A stretch of DNA of 64,000 nucleotides from Gemmatimonadaceae bacterium (GTDB lineage Bacteria > Gemmatimonadota > Gemmatimonadetes > Gemmatimonadales > Gemmatimonadaceae): contig DASXUN010000030.1 of NCBI GenBank assembly GCA_036504815.1, positions 1 to 64,000 of the forward strand, written 5' to 3'. This document shows positions 52,346 to 60,028 of the stretch, piece by piece (positions within the stretch are counted from its first letter, which is position 1; every line of letters starts with the position of its first letter). The notes below the pieces were generated by a model. The model was not told where the DNA came from, ran no database searches, and worked only from the letters and a program-made list of their open reading frames with translations. The position numbers and the translations under genes were made by a program.

Positions 52346-55300
52346 ATGTGCGCCATCTGCGGCCTGGTGCGACCGGGCGCGGCGCAGGAGCGCCCGCGCG
52401 TCGAGGCGGCGAACGCGCAGATGGTGCACCGCGGTCCCGATGACGGCGGGGTGTGGACAGGCGCCGGGATCTGCCTGGGCGCACGCCGGCTGGCGATCCA
52501 GGATCTCTCCGCCGCCGGCCATCAGCCGATGGCGAGCGACGACGCCCGGTTCGTCATCGTCTTCAATGGCGAGATCTACAACTTCGCGCGCCTGCGCGCG
52601 GCGCTGGATCCCGGCACGGTCTATCGCGGCCACTCCGACACCGAAGTGCTGCTGCACGCGGTGCGGCGGTGGGGATTCGACGAAACGGTGCGGCGCGCGC
52701 ACGGGCAATTCGCCATCGCGGTGTGGGACAGCGAACGCCAGATCCTCCGCGCGGCGCGCGACCGCGCCGGCAAGAAGCCGTTCTTCTACGCGCACGACGG
52801 CGCGACGTTCGCCTTTGCGTCCACGCTGAACGCGTTGCGGGAGCTGGTGCCGCGCCATCCGGTGGTGGATCCGCGCGCCATCGACGCCTACCTCACCTAC
52901 CAGGCGGTGCCGGCGCCGATGTCGGTGTGGCAGGGCATGCAGGCGCTGCCGCCGGCGCACACGCTCACCTTCGATGCCGCGAGCGGGACGTGCCGGCTGG
53001 ACCGCTACTGGGACGTGTCGTACGCGACGAAAGTGCGGATGGACGAAGGCGAGGTGCTTGAAGAAGTGGAGCGCATCGCGCGTCGCGCGGTGGCCGACCG
53101 CCTGGTGGCGGACCGCACCGTGGGCGTCTTCCTGTCGGGGGGCGTGGATTCGTCGCTGATCACGGCCCTGGCCGCACAATCCGGGACGACCCCCATCGAA
53201 GCGGTTTCCGTGGGCTTCGATGACCCGGTCTTCGACGAGCGGCCGTTCGCCCGGCGCGTCGCGCAGCACCTCGGCGTGCGCCTGCACGAACGACTGCTTC
53301 GCCCCGACGTGGTCAACGACCTGCCCGGCATTCTCTGGCACTACGGGCAGCCGCTCGCCGACGTGTCCATCGTGCCCAGTCATGACCTGTCGCGCGTGGC
53401 GCGCGACATCATGGTGGTGGCACTCAACGGCGATGGCGGTGACGAGTTGTTCGGCGGGTACACACGTCCCATCGTGGCGCGTGCCGCCAGCTTGTATCGG
53501 CGTCTCGTGCCGCCGTCCATGCGACGGCTCCTTCCCGCGGCATTCCCGCGGCGCGAGTCGGGACTGCGGAAACACGCCTGGCAGCTGGCACAGGCGGGGC
53601 GCGCGGGGCCGGCGGAGTCGTTTACCTACGACCGCGGATTCCGCGACTACCGCGCGGCGGCATACGCCCCGGCGCTGCTCGACGCCGTGCACGGGTTCGA
53701 CCCGGACGCGATGTACCGGGCCGTCTGGGATCGTGCCGACGGCACCGATGACGTGGACCGCGCGCTCTACGGCGACTTCTGCACCTACTTCCCTGACCAG
53801 CTCCTCGCCAAGGCGGACGTCGCCTCGATGGCGCACTCCCTCGAGGCACGGTCGCCGCTGCTCGACACGGAGATGATCGAGTTCGCGGCCACGATTCCCT
53901 CGGCGATGCGCCTCCGCGGGTGGGAGACCAAGCATCTGCTCAAGCGGCTCGCCGCGCGCTTCGTGCCGCCGGACGTGCTGTATCGGCGCAAGCGGGGCTT
54001 CGTGATGCCCGCGGCCCGCTGGATGCGCGGCCCGCTGGCACCGTACGTGCGCGCCACGCTCGACAGCCCGTCGTTCCACGATCGCGGCTGGGTGCGCCCC
54101 GAGTTCACGCGACGGCTCCTCGTGGAGCACCTGCGCGGCGAGCACGACTGGGGCGAGCAGCTCTTTACGCTGCTGGTCCTTGAACTTTGGGCGCGGCTGG
54201 CGCTAGATGGCTCGTTGCAGCGCGGCGATTCGCTCGATGCGCTGCGTTCGGGCGGTGGCGCGCGCGGCCTGCCGCCGGCGCGGCTGCGCACGGTGCAGGT
54301 TGGCATGGAGTGGTTTGACGAAAAGCCGGGCGGATTGAACCGGGTCTTCGGTGAACTGATGCGCCACCTGCCGGATGTCGGCGTGGACGTGCGCGGCCTC
54401 GTCACGGGGTCGGCGGGCGTCAGCGTGCAGACAGCGGGGCGTGTGCTGGGTGTCGCATCGCCCACTGCCGCGCTTCCCACGCGACTGCGCCGGTTGCGGC
54501 GAGCGGCGCTCGAGATGCTGCAGGACGAGCCGGACACGATCGTGGTGTCGCACTTCGCTCTCTATGCGTGGCCGCTGCTGGGCCTGCTGCGGGATTCCCG
54601 CCGTCGCTTCGTCGTTCACTTCCACGGGCCCTGGGCCCAGGAGGCAACGGCCGAGGAGATCCGCGGCATCGCGCCGCGCCTGAAGGCGAGCGTCGAGCGC
54701 GCGGTTTACCGCCGCGCCGACGCCTGCATCGTGCTCTCCAGCGCCTTCGGACGCATCCTCCACAATTCGTTCGGCGTCCCGTGGGAGAAGATTCACGTTA
54801 TTCCGGGCGGTGTGGACTGCGACCGGTTCGCCATCGCCATGTCGCCCACCGAGTGCCGTGCCGCGCTCGGCTGGCCGGCGGATCGCCGCATCGTGCTCGC
54901 CGTGCGCCGCCTCACGCGCCGCATGGGGCTCGGGCAGCTGGTGGCGGCCGCCGGGCGGCTGCGCGAACGCGTGCCCGACGTGCTGGTGCTGATCGCGGGG
55001 CGCGGACCGCTCGAGGAGGAGTTGCAGACCCAGATTCAGCGCGCCGGGCTCGAGGAGCATTGCCGGCTGGCCGGCTTCGTCAGCGAAGACGACCTGCCGC
55101 GCGCGTATCGTGCGGCGGACGTGACCATCGTGCCGTCGGTGGCGCTCGAGGGGTACGGCCTCATCGTCCCCGAGTCGCTGGCGGCGGGAACGCCCGCGCT
55201 CGTCACGCCAGTCGGTGGACTTCCCGAGGCCGTGGAAGGGCTGTCGCCGGGTCTCGTCCTGGCCGATGCCTCGGCGGCGGCGATGGCGCAGGGACTTGCC

Positions 55301-55429
55301 GATGCTCTGACTGGTGTCACGTCGTTGCCAAGCGCCGAGGCGTGCCGCGCGTATGCGCGACGGCGCAACGACTGGCCCGTGGTGGCGGCGCAGGTACGGC
55401 GGGTGTACGAGGAGCTGCGGGCACCATGA
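52346..55429 (+). CDS. Asparagine synthase-like protein fused to a family 4 glycosyltransferase
   Basis: 1027 aa in a single open frame. Residues 1-620 are a complete glutamine-dependent asparagine synthetase: N-terminal Cys2 (MCAICGL), HRGPDDGGVW, FNGEIYNF, SGGVDSS in the synthetase half (about residue 265), NGDGGDELFGGYTRP, and the late LLELWARL-like end. Residues about 650-1027 are a GT-B glycosyltransferase starting MEWFDEKPGGLNRVFGELM, with RIVLAVRRLTRRMGLG and the donor block ALEGYGLIVPESLAAGTPALVTPVGGLPEAV. Asparagine synthase-like genes occur in polysaccharide loci, where they are thought to make amidated sugars or amino-acid decorations. The fusion to a transferase is unusual. Confidence 0.88.
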   Translation: MCAICGLVRPGAAQERPRVEAANAQMVHRGPDDGGVWTGAGICLGARRLAIQDLSAAGHQPMASDDARFVIVFNGEIYNFARLRAALDPGTVYRGHSDTEVLLHAVRRWGFDETVRRAHGQFAIAVWDSERQILRAARDRAGKKPFFYAHDGATFAFASTLNALRELVPRHPVVDPRAIDAYLTYQAVPAPMSVWQGMQALPPAHTLTFDAASGTCRLDRYWDVSYATKVRMDEGEVLEEVERIARRAVADRLVADRTVGVFLSGGVDSSLITALAAQSGTTPIEAVSVGFDDPVFDERPFARRVAQHLGVRLHERLLRPDVVNDLPGILWHYGQPLADVSIVPSHDLSRVARDIMVVALNGDGGDELFGGYTRPIVARAASLYRRLVPPSMRRLLPAAFPRRESGLRKHAWQLAQAGRAGPAESFTYDRGFRDYRAAAYAPALLDAVHGFDPDAMYRAVWDRADGTDDVDRALYGDFCTYFPDQLLAKADVASMAHSLEARSPLLDTEMIEFAATIPSAMRLRGWETKHLLKRLAARFVPPDVLYRRKRGFVMPAARWMRGPLAPYVRATLDSPSFHDRGWVRPEFTRRLLVEHLRGEHDWGEQLFTLLVLELWARLALDGSLQRGDSLDALRSGGGARGLPPARLRTVQVGMEWFDEKPGGLNRVFGELMRHLPDVGVDVRGLVTGSAGVSVQTAGRVLGVASPTAALPTRLRRLRRAALEMLQDEPDTIVVSHFALYAWPLLGLLRDSRRRFVVHFHGPWAQEATAEEIRGIAPRLKASVERAVYRRADACIVLSSAFGRILHNSFGVPWEKIHVIPGGVDCDRFAIAMSPTECRAALGWPADRRIVLAVRRLTRRMGLGQLVAAAGRLRERVPDVLVLIAGRGPLEEELQTQIQRAGLEEHCRLAGFVSEDDLPRAYRAADVTIVPSVALEGYGLIVPESLAAGTPALVTPVGGLPEAVEGLSPGLVLADASAAAMAQGLADALTGVTSLPSAEACRAYARRRNDWPVVAAQVRRVYEELRAP

Positions 55430-56577
55430 GCGCGCGCGTGCTGGCGCTCGACCATGTTGGCGTCCTTGGCGGTGCCGAGCTGTCCATGCTCGACATCGTG
55501 GCGGGCCTTGGGCCGGACGTCCGTGTGCGATTGTTTGCCGATGGACCGTTTCGTGCGGCCCTCGAGCGCGGAGGCGCCGACGTGCGCGTGCTGCCGATGG
55601 GGAAACTCGCCGCCGTGCGCAAGGAAAGTCGCGCGCCATCGATCGGCGCAATCGTGTCGGCGTGGCAACTCGCCGGGGTCGTGGCACGCGAAGCGGCGGG
55701 CGCACGCGTGCTGTACGCCAACTCCCAGAAGGCCTTTGTCGTGGCGGCGCTCGCGGGCCGGCGCACCGGGCTCCCGGTCGTCTGGCACCTGCGCGACCTG
55801 CTGGGACCTCCGCACTTCAGCTCCTTGAACACCCGCGGGGCGGTGCTGCTGGCCAACGCCTGCGCGTCGCGCGTGATCGCCAACTCGCAGGCGACCGCCG
55901 CGGCCTTCGTGCGATCGGGTGGGCGAGCGCCGTTGGTGCGCGTGGTGCACAACGGCCTCGACGCCGCGCCGTTTGACACGGTGACCGATGCGGCGGCGCA
56001 GGGTGTGCGCGCTCAGCTGGCGCCCGGCGCCGGCTGGGTGATGGCCATGTTCGGCCGCCTGCACGCATGGAAGGGACAGCAGGTCGCCATCGACGCGCTC
56101 GCGCAGCTTCCGGCGGACTGTGCGCTGTGGATCGTCGGCGCGCCGCTCTTCGGGGAATTGGCGTTCGAGGCCGAGTTGCGCGCCCAGGCAGCGCGCCTCG
56201 GGGTGGCGTCGCGCGTGCGGTTTCTCGGCTTCCGCGAGGACGTTCCGACGCTGATGCGCGCGGCGGACGTGATCGTGCACGCCTCCACGTGGCCCGAGCC
56301 CTTCGGGCGCGTGATCGTCGAGGGCATGCTCGCGCGCCGCCCCGTGGTGGCCGCTGCCGCCGGCGGCGTCGGCGAGATCATCGCCGATGGGCGCACGGGC
56401 GTGCTCGTGCCGCCGGGCGACGCAACGGCGCTGGCGCACGCCGTGGCCGGCTTGCGCGACCACCCGGCCCGCGCGGCGATGATCGCCCAGGCGGGGGCGG
56501 CCCATGCGCGCGAGTTCTTTGACGTGGCGGCGATGGTGCGCGGCGTCCGCGCCGTGCTCGACGAGGTGGCGGGCTGA
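55426..56577 (+). CDS. Family 4 glycosyltransferase
   Basis: 383 aa from ATG 55426, overlapping the fused gene by 4 bp. ARVLALDHVGVLGGAELSMLDIV marks the N-domain. VIANSQATAAAFVRSGG, MFGRLHAWKGQQVAIDAL and VIVHASTWPEPFGRVIVEGMLARRPVVAAAAGGVGEII (EX7E motif EPFGRVIVE) mark the donor domain. It is one of the chain-building enzymes; the sugar is unknown. Its last base is the first base of the next gene. Confidence 0.9.
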   Translation: MSARVLALDHVGVLGGAELSMLDIVAGLGPDVRVRLFADGPFRAALERGGADVRVLPMGKLAAVRKESRAPSIGAIVSAWQLAGVVAREAAGARVLYANSQKAFVVAALAGRRTGLPVVWHLRDLLGPPHFSSLNTRGAVLLANACASRVIANSQATAAAFVRSGGRAPLVRVVHNGLDAAPFDTVTDAAAQGVRAQLAPGAGWVMAMFGRLHAWKGQQVAIDALAQLPADCALWIVGAPLFGELAFEAELRAQAARLGVASRVRFLGFREDVPTLMRAADVIVHASTWPEPFGRVIVEGMLARRPVVAAAAGGVGEIIADGRTGVLVPPGDATALAHAVAGLRDHPARAAMIAQAGAAHAREFFDVAAMVRGVRAVLDEVAG

Positions 56578-57662
56578 TGCGCATCGCGATCGTGCACGAC
56601 TACCTGAACCAGATGGGCGGGGCGGAACGCGTCGTCGAGAGCTTCCATCGCCTCTGGCCCGAGGCGCCGATCTTCACGACCATCGCGGACTGGGAGGCGA
56701 TGCCGCACTCGCTGCGGAATGCGGACATTCGCGTCTCGTTCATGCAGCGGCTCCCGAGCTGGCGGCGCCATTTCCGCGCACTGCTGCCGCTCTATCCGTT
56801 CGCGATCGAGCGCTTCGACCTGAGCGGCTACGACGTGATCATCTCCAGCAGCAGCGCGTGGGCGAAGGCGGTGCGGGCGCCGGCTGGCGCCGTGCACATC
56901 TGCTACTGCCACACGCCGATGCGCTGGGTCTGGGACTACGAATCGTACGTCGCACGCGAAGGATTCGGGCCGCTCACGCGGCTGGCCCTGCCGGCGCTCA
57001 TCGCGGCGCTGCGGCGGTGGGATGTGCGCACCGCCGTGCGCCCCACGCTCCTCGTGGTGAACTCGCGCGTCGTGCAGCAGCGGGTGGAGCGCTGCTGGGG
57101 GCGCCGCAGCGAACTGCTGCACCCACCGGTGGAGACGGAACGCTTCACGGTCGCGACCGGTGCCGGCCGCGCGCACCTGGTCGTGTCGCGCCTCGCCCAC
57201 TACAAGCGCATCGACCTCGCCGTCGCCGCGTTCACGCAGCTGGGGCTGCCGCTGGAAATCATCGGCGACGGGCCGGCGCGCCGTTCGCTGGAAGCGATGG
57301 CCGGTCCGTCCATCACGTTCCGCGGACGGGTGGATGACGCCGGCGTGGCCGAGGCGATGCGCAGTTGTCGCGCGCTGATCTTCCCGGGCGAGGAAGACTT
57401 TGGCATCACGCCACTCGAGGCGAATGCGAGCGGCCGGCCGGTGATCGCCTTCCGCGCGGGCGGTGCCACTGAAACGGTCATGGACGGTGTGACGGGCGTC
57501 CTCTTCGCGGCGCAGACACCGGCATCGCTCGCCGACGCCGTGCGTCGGGCCGAGGCCATTGCATGGGACGCGCCGGCGCTTCGTCGGCACGCGGAACAAT
57601 ACTCGGTGGCGCAATTCGAGCGGCGATTCCGGGCCATCGTCGAACGCGCGGTGGCGCGCTAG
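56577..57662 (+). CDS. Family 4 glycosyltransferase (mannosyltransferase-like)
   Basis: 361 aa from ATG 56577 (TGATG overlap). RIAIVHDYLNQMGGAERVVESF, AVHICYCHTPMRWVWDYE, LVVSRLAHYKRIDLAV, and RALIFPGEEDFGITPLEANASGRPVIAFRAGGATETV are typical of the WbaZ/mannosyltransferase-like GT4 branch, in which a GEEDFG motif binds GDP-mannose in characterised members. GDP-mannose is thus the best guess for the donor but is not proven. It ends the plus-strand gene run and is convergent with the following family 2 enzyme, 12 bp away. Confidence 0.9.
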   Translation: MRIAIVHDYLNQMGGAERVVESFHRLWPEAPIFTTIADWEAMPHSLRNADIRVSFMQRLPSWRRHFRALLPLYPFAIERFDLSGYDVIISSSSAWAKAVRAPAGAVHICYCHTPMRWVWDYESYVAREGFGPLTRLALPALIAALRRWDVRTAVRPTLLVVNSRVVQQRVERCWGRRSELLHPPVETERFTVATGAGRAHLVVSRLAHYKRIDLAVAAFTQLGLPLEIIGDGPARRSLEAMAGPSITFRGRVDDAGVAEAMRSCRALIFPGEEDFGITPLEANASGRPVIAFRAGGATETVMDGVTGVLFAAQTPASLADAVRRAEAIAWDAPALRRHAEQYSVAQFERRFRAIVERAVAR

Positions 57663-57674
57663 ACGTCGAACGAC

Positions 57675-58700
57675 TCAGGGCGCGCGACGCAGCCCGCGCA
57701 ACGCAGCCAGCACGCGCTTCGCCCATCGCCGCAGGACGGTGTCCCCTCGGGAGAGGGCGGCAAAGACGGGCGCCAGGCCAATTCGGAGCAAGCGCACCCG
57801 CAGGTGCACGCGCCATCCGTTGTCGAGTTCGTAGAGCATCGGGACCAGCTCCGCGCGTTCCGTCGGCGTGATCCACGGCATGAAGACCGACGTCGCGAAC
57901 CGCACCGCCACACGCCGCCGCGCCCGCCGCACCTCGGCCTGGTTCCATCCGCGGCGGGCGTAGGCCTCCGCAAACGGGCCATGGAAGAGCCGGATCAGGC
58001 CGCGCAGGTGCATCACCTTGCGATGGTGCCGCGTCCCCTGCGCGTCGCCCCACACGCGGTAGTGCGCGAGCACTTCGTGCACGTACACGTTGCCGTATCC
58101 GAGGTCCGCCAGCCGCACCGAGAGATCGTAGTCTTCGGTGTAGCTGGGGCGGCCGTGATAGTAGTTCGCGCGGCGCAACGCCTCGGCCCGGAACATCAGG
58201 ATGTTCGCGACGGTCTTGTATCCCTTCAGGGCCTCGCGCAGGGCCGCATCGGCGCTGACGAACTCCTGGGGCCGGTGCAGATGGCTGACGCTTTGCACGA
58301 CGTCGTTGGCGTCGATGACCGCGACGGACGAGTGCGCGTACGCGGCGTCCGGATGCTCCAATAGCTTGGCGTGGAGCACGCGCACGAAGTCGGGAAGCAG
58401 CAAGTCGTCGGAGTCGAGGCGGACGACGAACGCCGCCGACGGCTGCTTGAGCACCCACGACGAATTCTCGGCGATGCCGAGGTTCGTGTCGTGCCGATGG
58501 TAGTGCACGCGCGGATCGCGCGCGCTGAGCGCCGTCATGACGCCGGGGGTCTCGTCGGTGCTCGCGTCGTCCGAGACCCAGACTTCGACGTGCGGAAAGT
58601 CCGTCTGCCGCAGCGCACTCTCGACGGCCCGGCCCACGAACTGGGCCTGATTGTAGGTCGGGATGCAAACCGCGACCGTCGGGAGCGTCTCGCGATTCAT
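57675..58700 (-). CDS. Family 2 glycosyltransferase
   Basis: 341 aa from ATG 58700; an in-frame ATG at 58739 would add 13 residues. TVAVCIPTYNQAQFVGRAVESAL opens the GT-A domain. VSDDASTDET and RLDSDDLLLPDFVR supply the nucleotide and metal motifs. EDYDLSVRLADLGYGNVYVHEVLAHYRVWG is the acceptor half. The C-terminal 110 residues are Arg-rich without recognised domain. It is convergent with the plus-strand transferases, so it may be separately expressed. Confidence 0.88.
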   Translation of the reverse strand: MNRETLPTVAVCIPTYNQAQFVGRAVESALRQTDFPHVEVWVSDDASTDETPGVMTALSARDPRVHYHRHDTNLGIAENSSWVLKQPSAAFVVRLDSDDLLLPDFVRVLHAKLLEHPDAAYAHSSVAVIDANDVVQSVSHLHRPQEFVSADAALREALKGYKTVANILMFRAEALRRANYYHGRPSYTEDYDLSVRLADLGYGNVYVHEVLAHYRVWGDAQGTRHHRKVMHLRGLIRLFHGPFAEAYARRGWNQAEVRRARRRVAVRFATSVFMPWITPTERAELVPMLYELDNGWRVHLRVRLLRIGLAPVFAALSRGDTVLRRWAKRVLAALRGLRRAP

Positions 58701-58746
58701 CGCATCGGAGGTCGGTCGATCGCCATGGCGTGAGGCCACGCGGCGC

Positions 58747-59517
58747 CTAGCGGCGCCAGCCGATGCCGGCCGTCAGGCGGAACCACCCGCCATCCGGACC
58801 CACGTCCGGTCCGCCCACCACCTTGCGGCCGTCGAAGTGCCATGCGGCGCGATTTGGCGCGATCTTCTTGCCCGCCCGCGCGCCAATCGTCAGGCCGAAG
58901 CGATCGCCAACCGAGCGGAGCACGAGCCAGTCGGCGCCAATTGCCGGTTCGAAGAGCAGGTACGTCGCGTCGAGCTTCGACGAATAGTTCGGGTGCAGGG
59001 CGACTTCCGTGAAGCTGGGATCCACGCCGGCTGGCGGCGCGCCGCCGCCGTTGCGATCCGAGAGCGTCAGCACCATCGTGCCCGCGCCGACACCGAGCAT
59101 GGGGTAGAGATTCAGGTGCCGTCCTGCATACCACGTGTACCCGAACTGACCGAGATAGAATCGGCTGCGCAGCGCTGAGGTGCGGCCGCTGCGGGGGTCG
59201 CCCTCCTCGCCGAAATCGGTCATCGCGTACTCGCCGCCGAGCACCATACGGCCGAAGCCGATGCGAGCACCGCCGCCGTACGAGATGGCATCATTGGACA
59301 CGGCGAAGTACTTGGCCGTGTCGAGGCGCTGGTTCAGGTCGGCCGTGAAGGCGATGCTGCCGCCCGTGCCCAGGAAGACGCTGGCATATGGAAAGGTGCC
59401 GCCAGGGCCCACGCCTTCGCCGCGAGCGCCCTGTGCCGCCAGCGGTGAGGCGGCGAGCGAGAGGAGCAGCGTACAGGTCGCGGCCCGCGTCAGTGCGGGG
59501 GTCAGTCGGTTCGTCAT
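58747..59517 (-). CDS. Outer-membrane beta-barrel protein
   Basis: 256 aa from ATG 59517, with signal peptide (LLLSLAASPLAAQ). The mature part alternates Gly/Tyr/aromatic strands (GGGARIGFGRMVLGGEYAM, RFYLGQFGYTWYAGRHLNLYPMLGVGAGTM) and ends GGWFRLTAGIGWRR, an OmpA/OprF-like eight-strand pattern. It is probably a small barrel in the outer membrane. The role is unknown. The upstream half-kilobase is non-coding and carries a tandem repeat array. Confidence 0.78.
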   Translation of the reverse strand: MTNRLTPALTRAATCTLLLSLAASPLAAQGARGEGVGPGGTFPYASVFLGTGGSIAFTADLNQRLDTAKYFAVSNDAISYGGGARIGFGRMVLGGEYAMTDFGEEGDPRSGRTSALRSRFYLGQFGYTWYAGRHLNLYPMLGVGAGTMVLTLSDRNGGGAPPAGVDPSFTEVALHPNYSSKLDATYLLFEPAIGADWLVLRSVGDRFGLTIGARAGKKIAPNRAAWHFDGRKVVGGPDVGPDGGWFRLTAGIGWRR

Positions 59518-59563
59518 ACGCGTCGGTTTCGAGGTGACGCCCGGTCTCTCGCAGGGCGAGAGT

Positions 59564-59569
59564 AAAATA
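59564..59569 (-). promoter_or_regulatory. -10-like box of the outer-membrane barrel gene
   Basis: TATTTT followed by AC on the minus strand, about 47 bp before the start. The same eight-base TATTTTAC is seen just before the GH97 start. No -35 box was found. Confidence 0.3.
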
Positions 59570-59717
59570 GCGCTCCACTCACGCGGGCGCGCCCCCGAGA
59601 TGCAGGCAGGATCGCACCGGACGTGGCCGCCCACGACGCACGCCGATCGCGCACGTCGTTGCCGCCACACGTGCGATTGACCGACGTCGCGGGAGCCGCA
59701 CGGCTTCGATGGGCACG

Positions 59718-59819
59718 TGCTCGCGACGAGCACGCGGTCGCGAAAGACTCGTGGTCGCGCAACTGTTGCGGTCGCGTCTAGGCGACGGTCGCGAGAGACT
59801 CGCGGTCGTGAAAGACACG
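59718..59819. repeat. Six tandem 17-bp repeats
   Basis: Units start at 59718, 59735, 59752, 59769, 59786 and 59803, each exactly 17 bp. The core is CGGTCGCG followed by AAAGACTCG in the best copies (59735 and 59786 differ at one base). The first unit is the most diverged. The regular period and the conserved half suggest either slippage or repeated binding sites. They lie 200-300 bp upstream of the outer-membrane barrel gene. Confidence 0.8.
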
Positions 59820-60028
59820 CCGTGCAGAGTGGCTGCGATGTGACGCTGTGGAGACGCCGAGCTCGACGCGAAGGTCGGTGGCGGACGGCTGGTCCGACTG
59901 GGGCTCTACTGTCAGAGGAACGTGAAACCGAAATTATCGCTATAGATACGCGATGATGGCGTGTTAGTGGCGCTAAAAATGGTGACAGATCGTAGATCGA
60001 ACCTGGAATACTGTTACGCGCCAGCGCT

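Larger units (their letters stand above)
59518..60028. other. Non-coding stretch, 511 bp
   Basis: It lies between the outer-membrane protein gene and the antiporter gene (both minus strand). It holds a TATTTT -10-like box (59564-59569) for the barrel gene, a 7-bp hairpin (59548-59564 area, CTCTCGC-AGG-GCGAGAG) in its leader, and the six 17-bp tandem repeats. An AT-richer segment at 59930-60010 has no clear promoter. No protein or tRNA was found. Confidence 0.5.

Noticed and set aside
59718-59819. The 17-bp repeats as a CRISPR array
   Set aside because: Units are directly adjacent with no unique spacers, and no cas gene is present.
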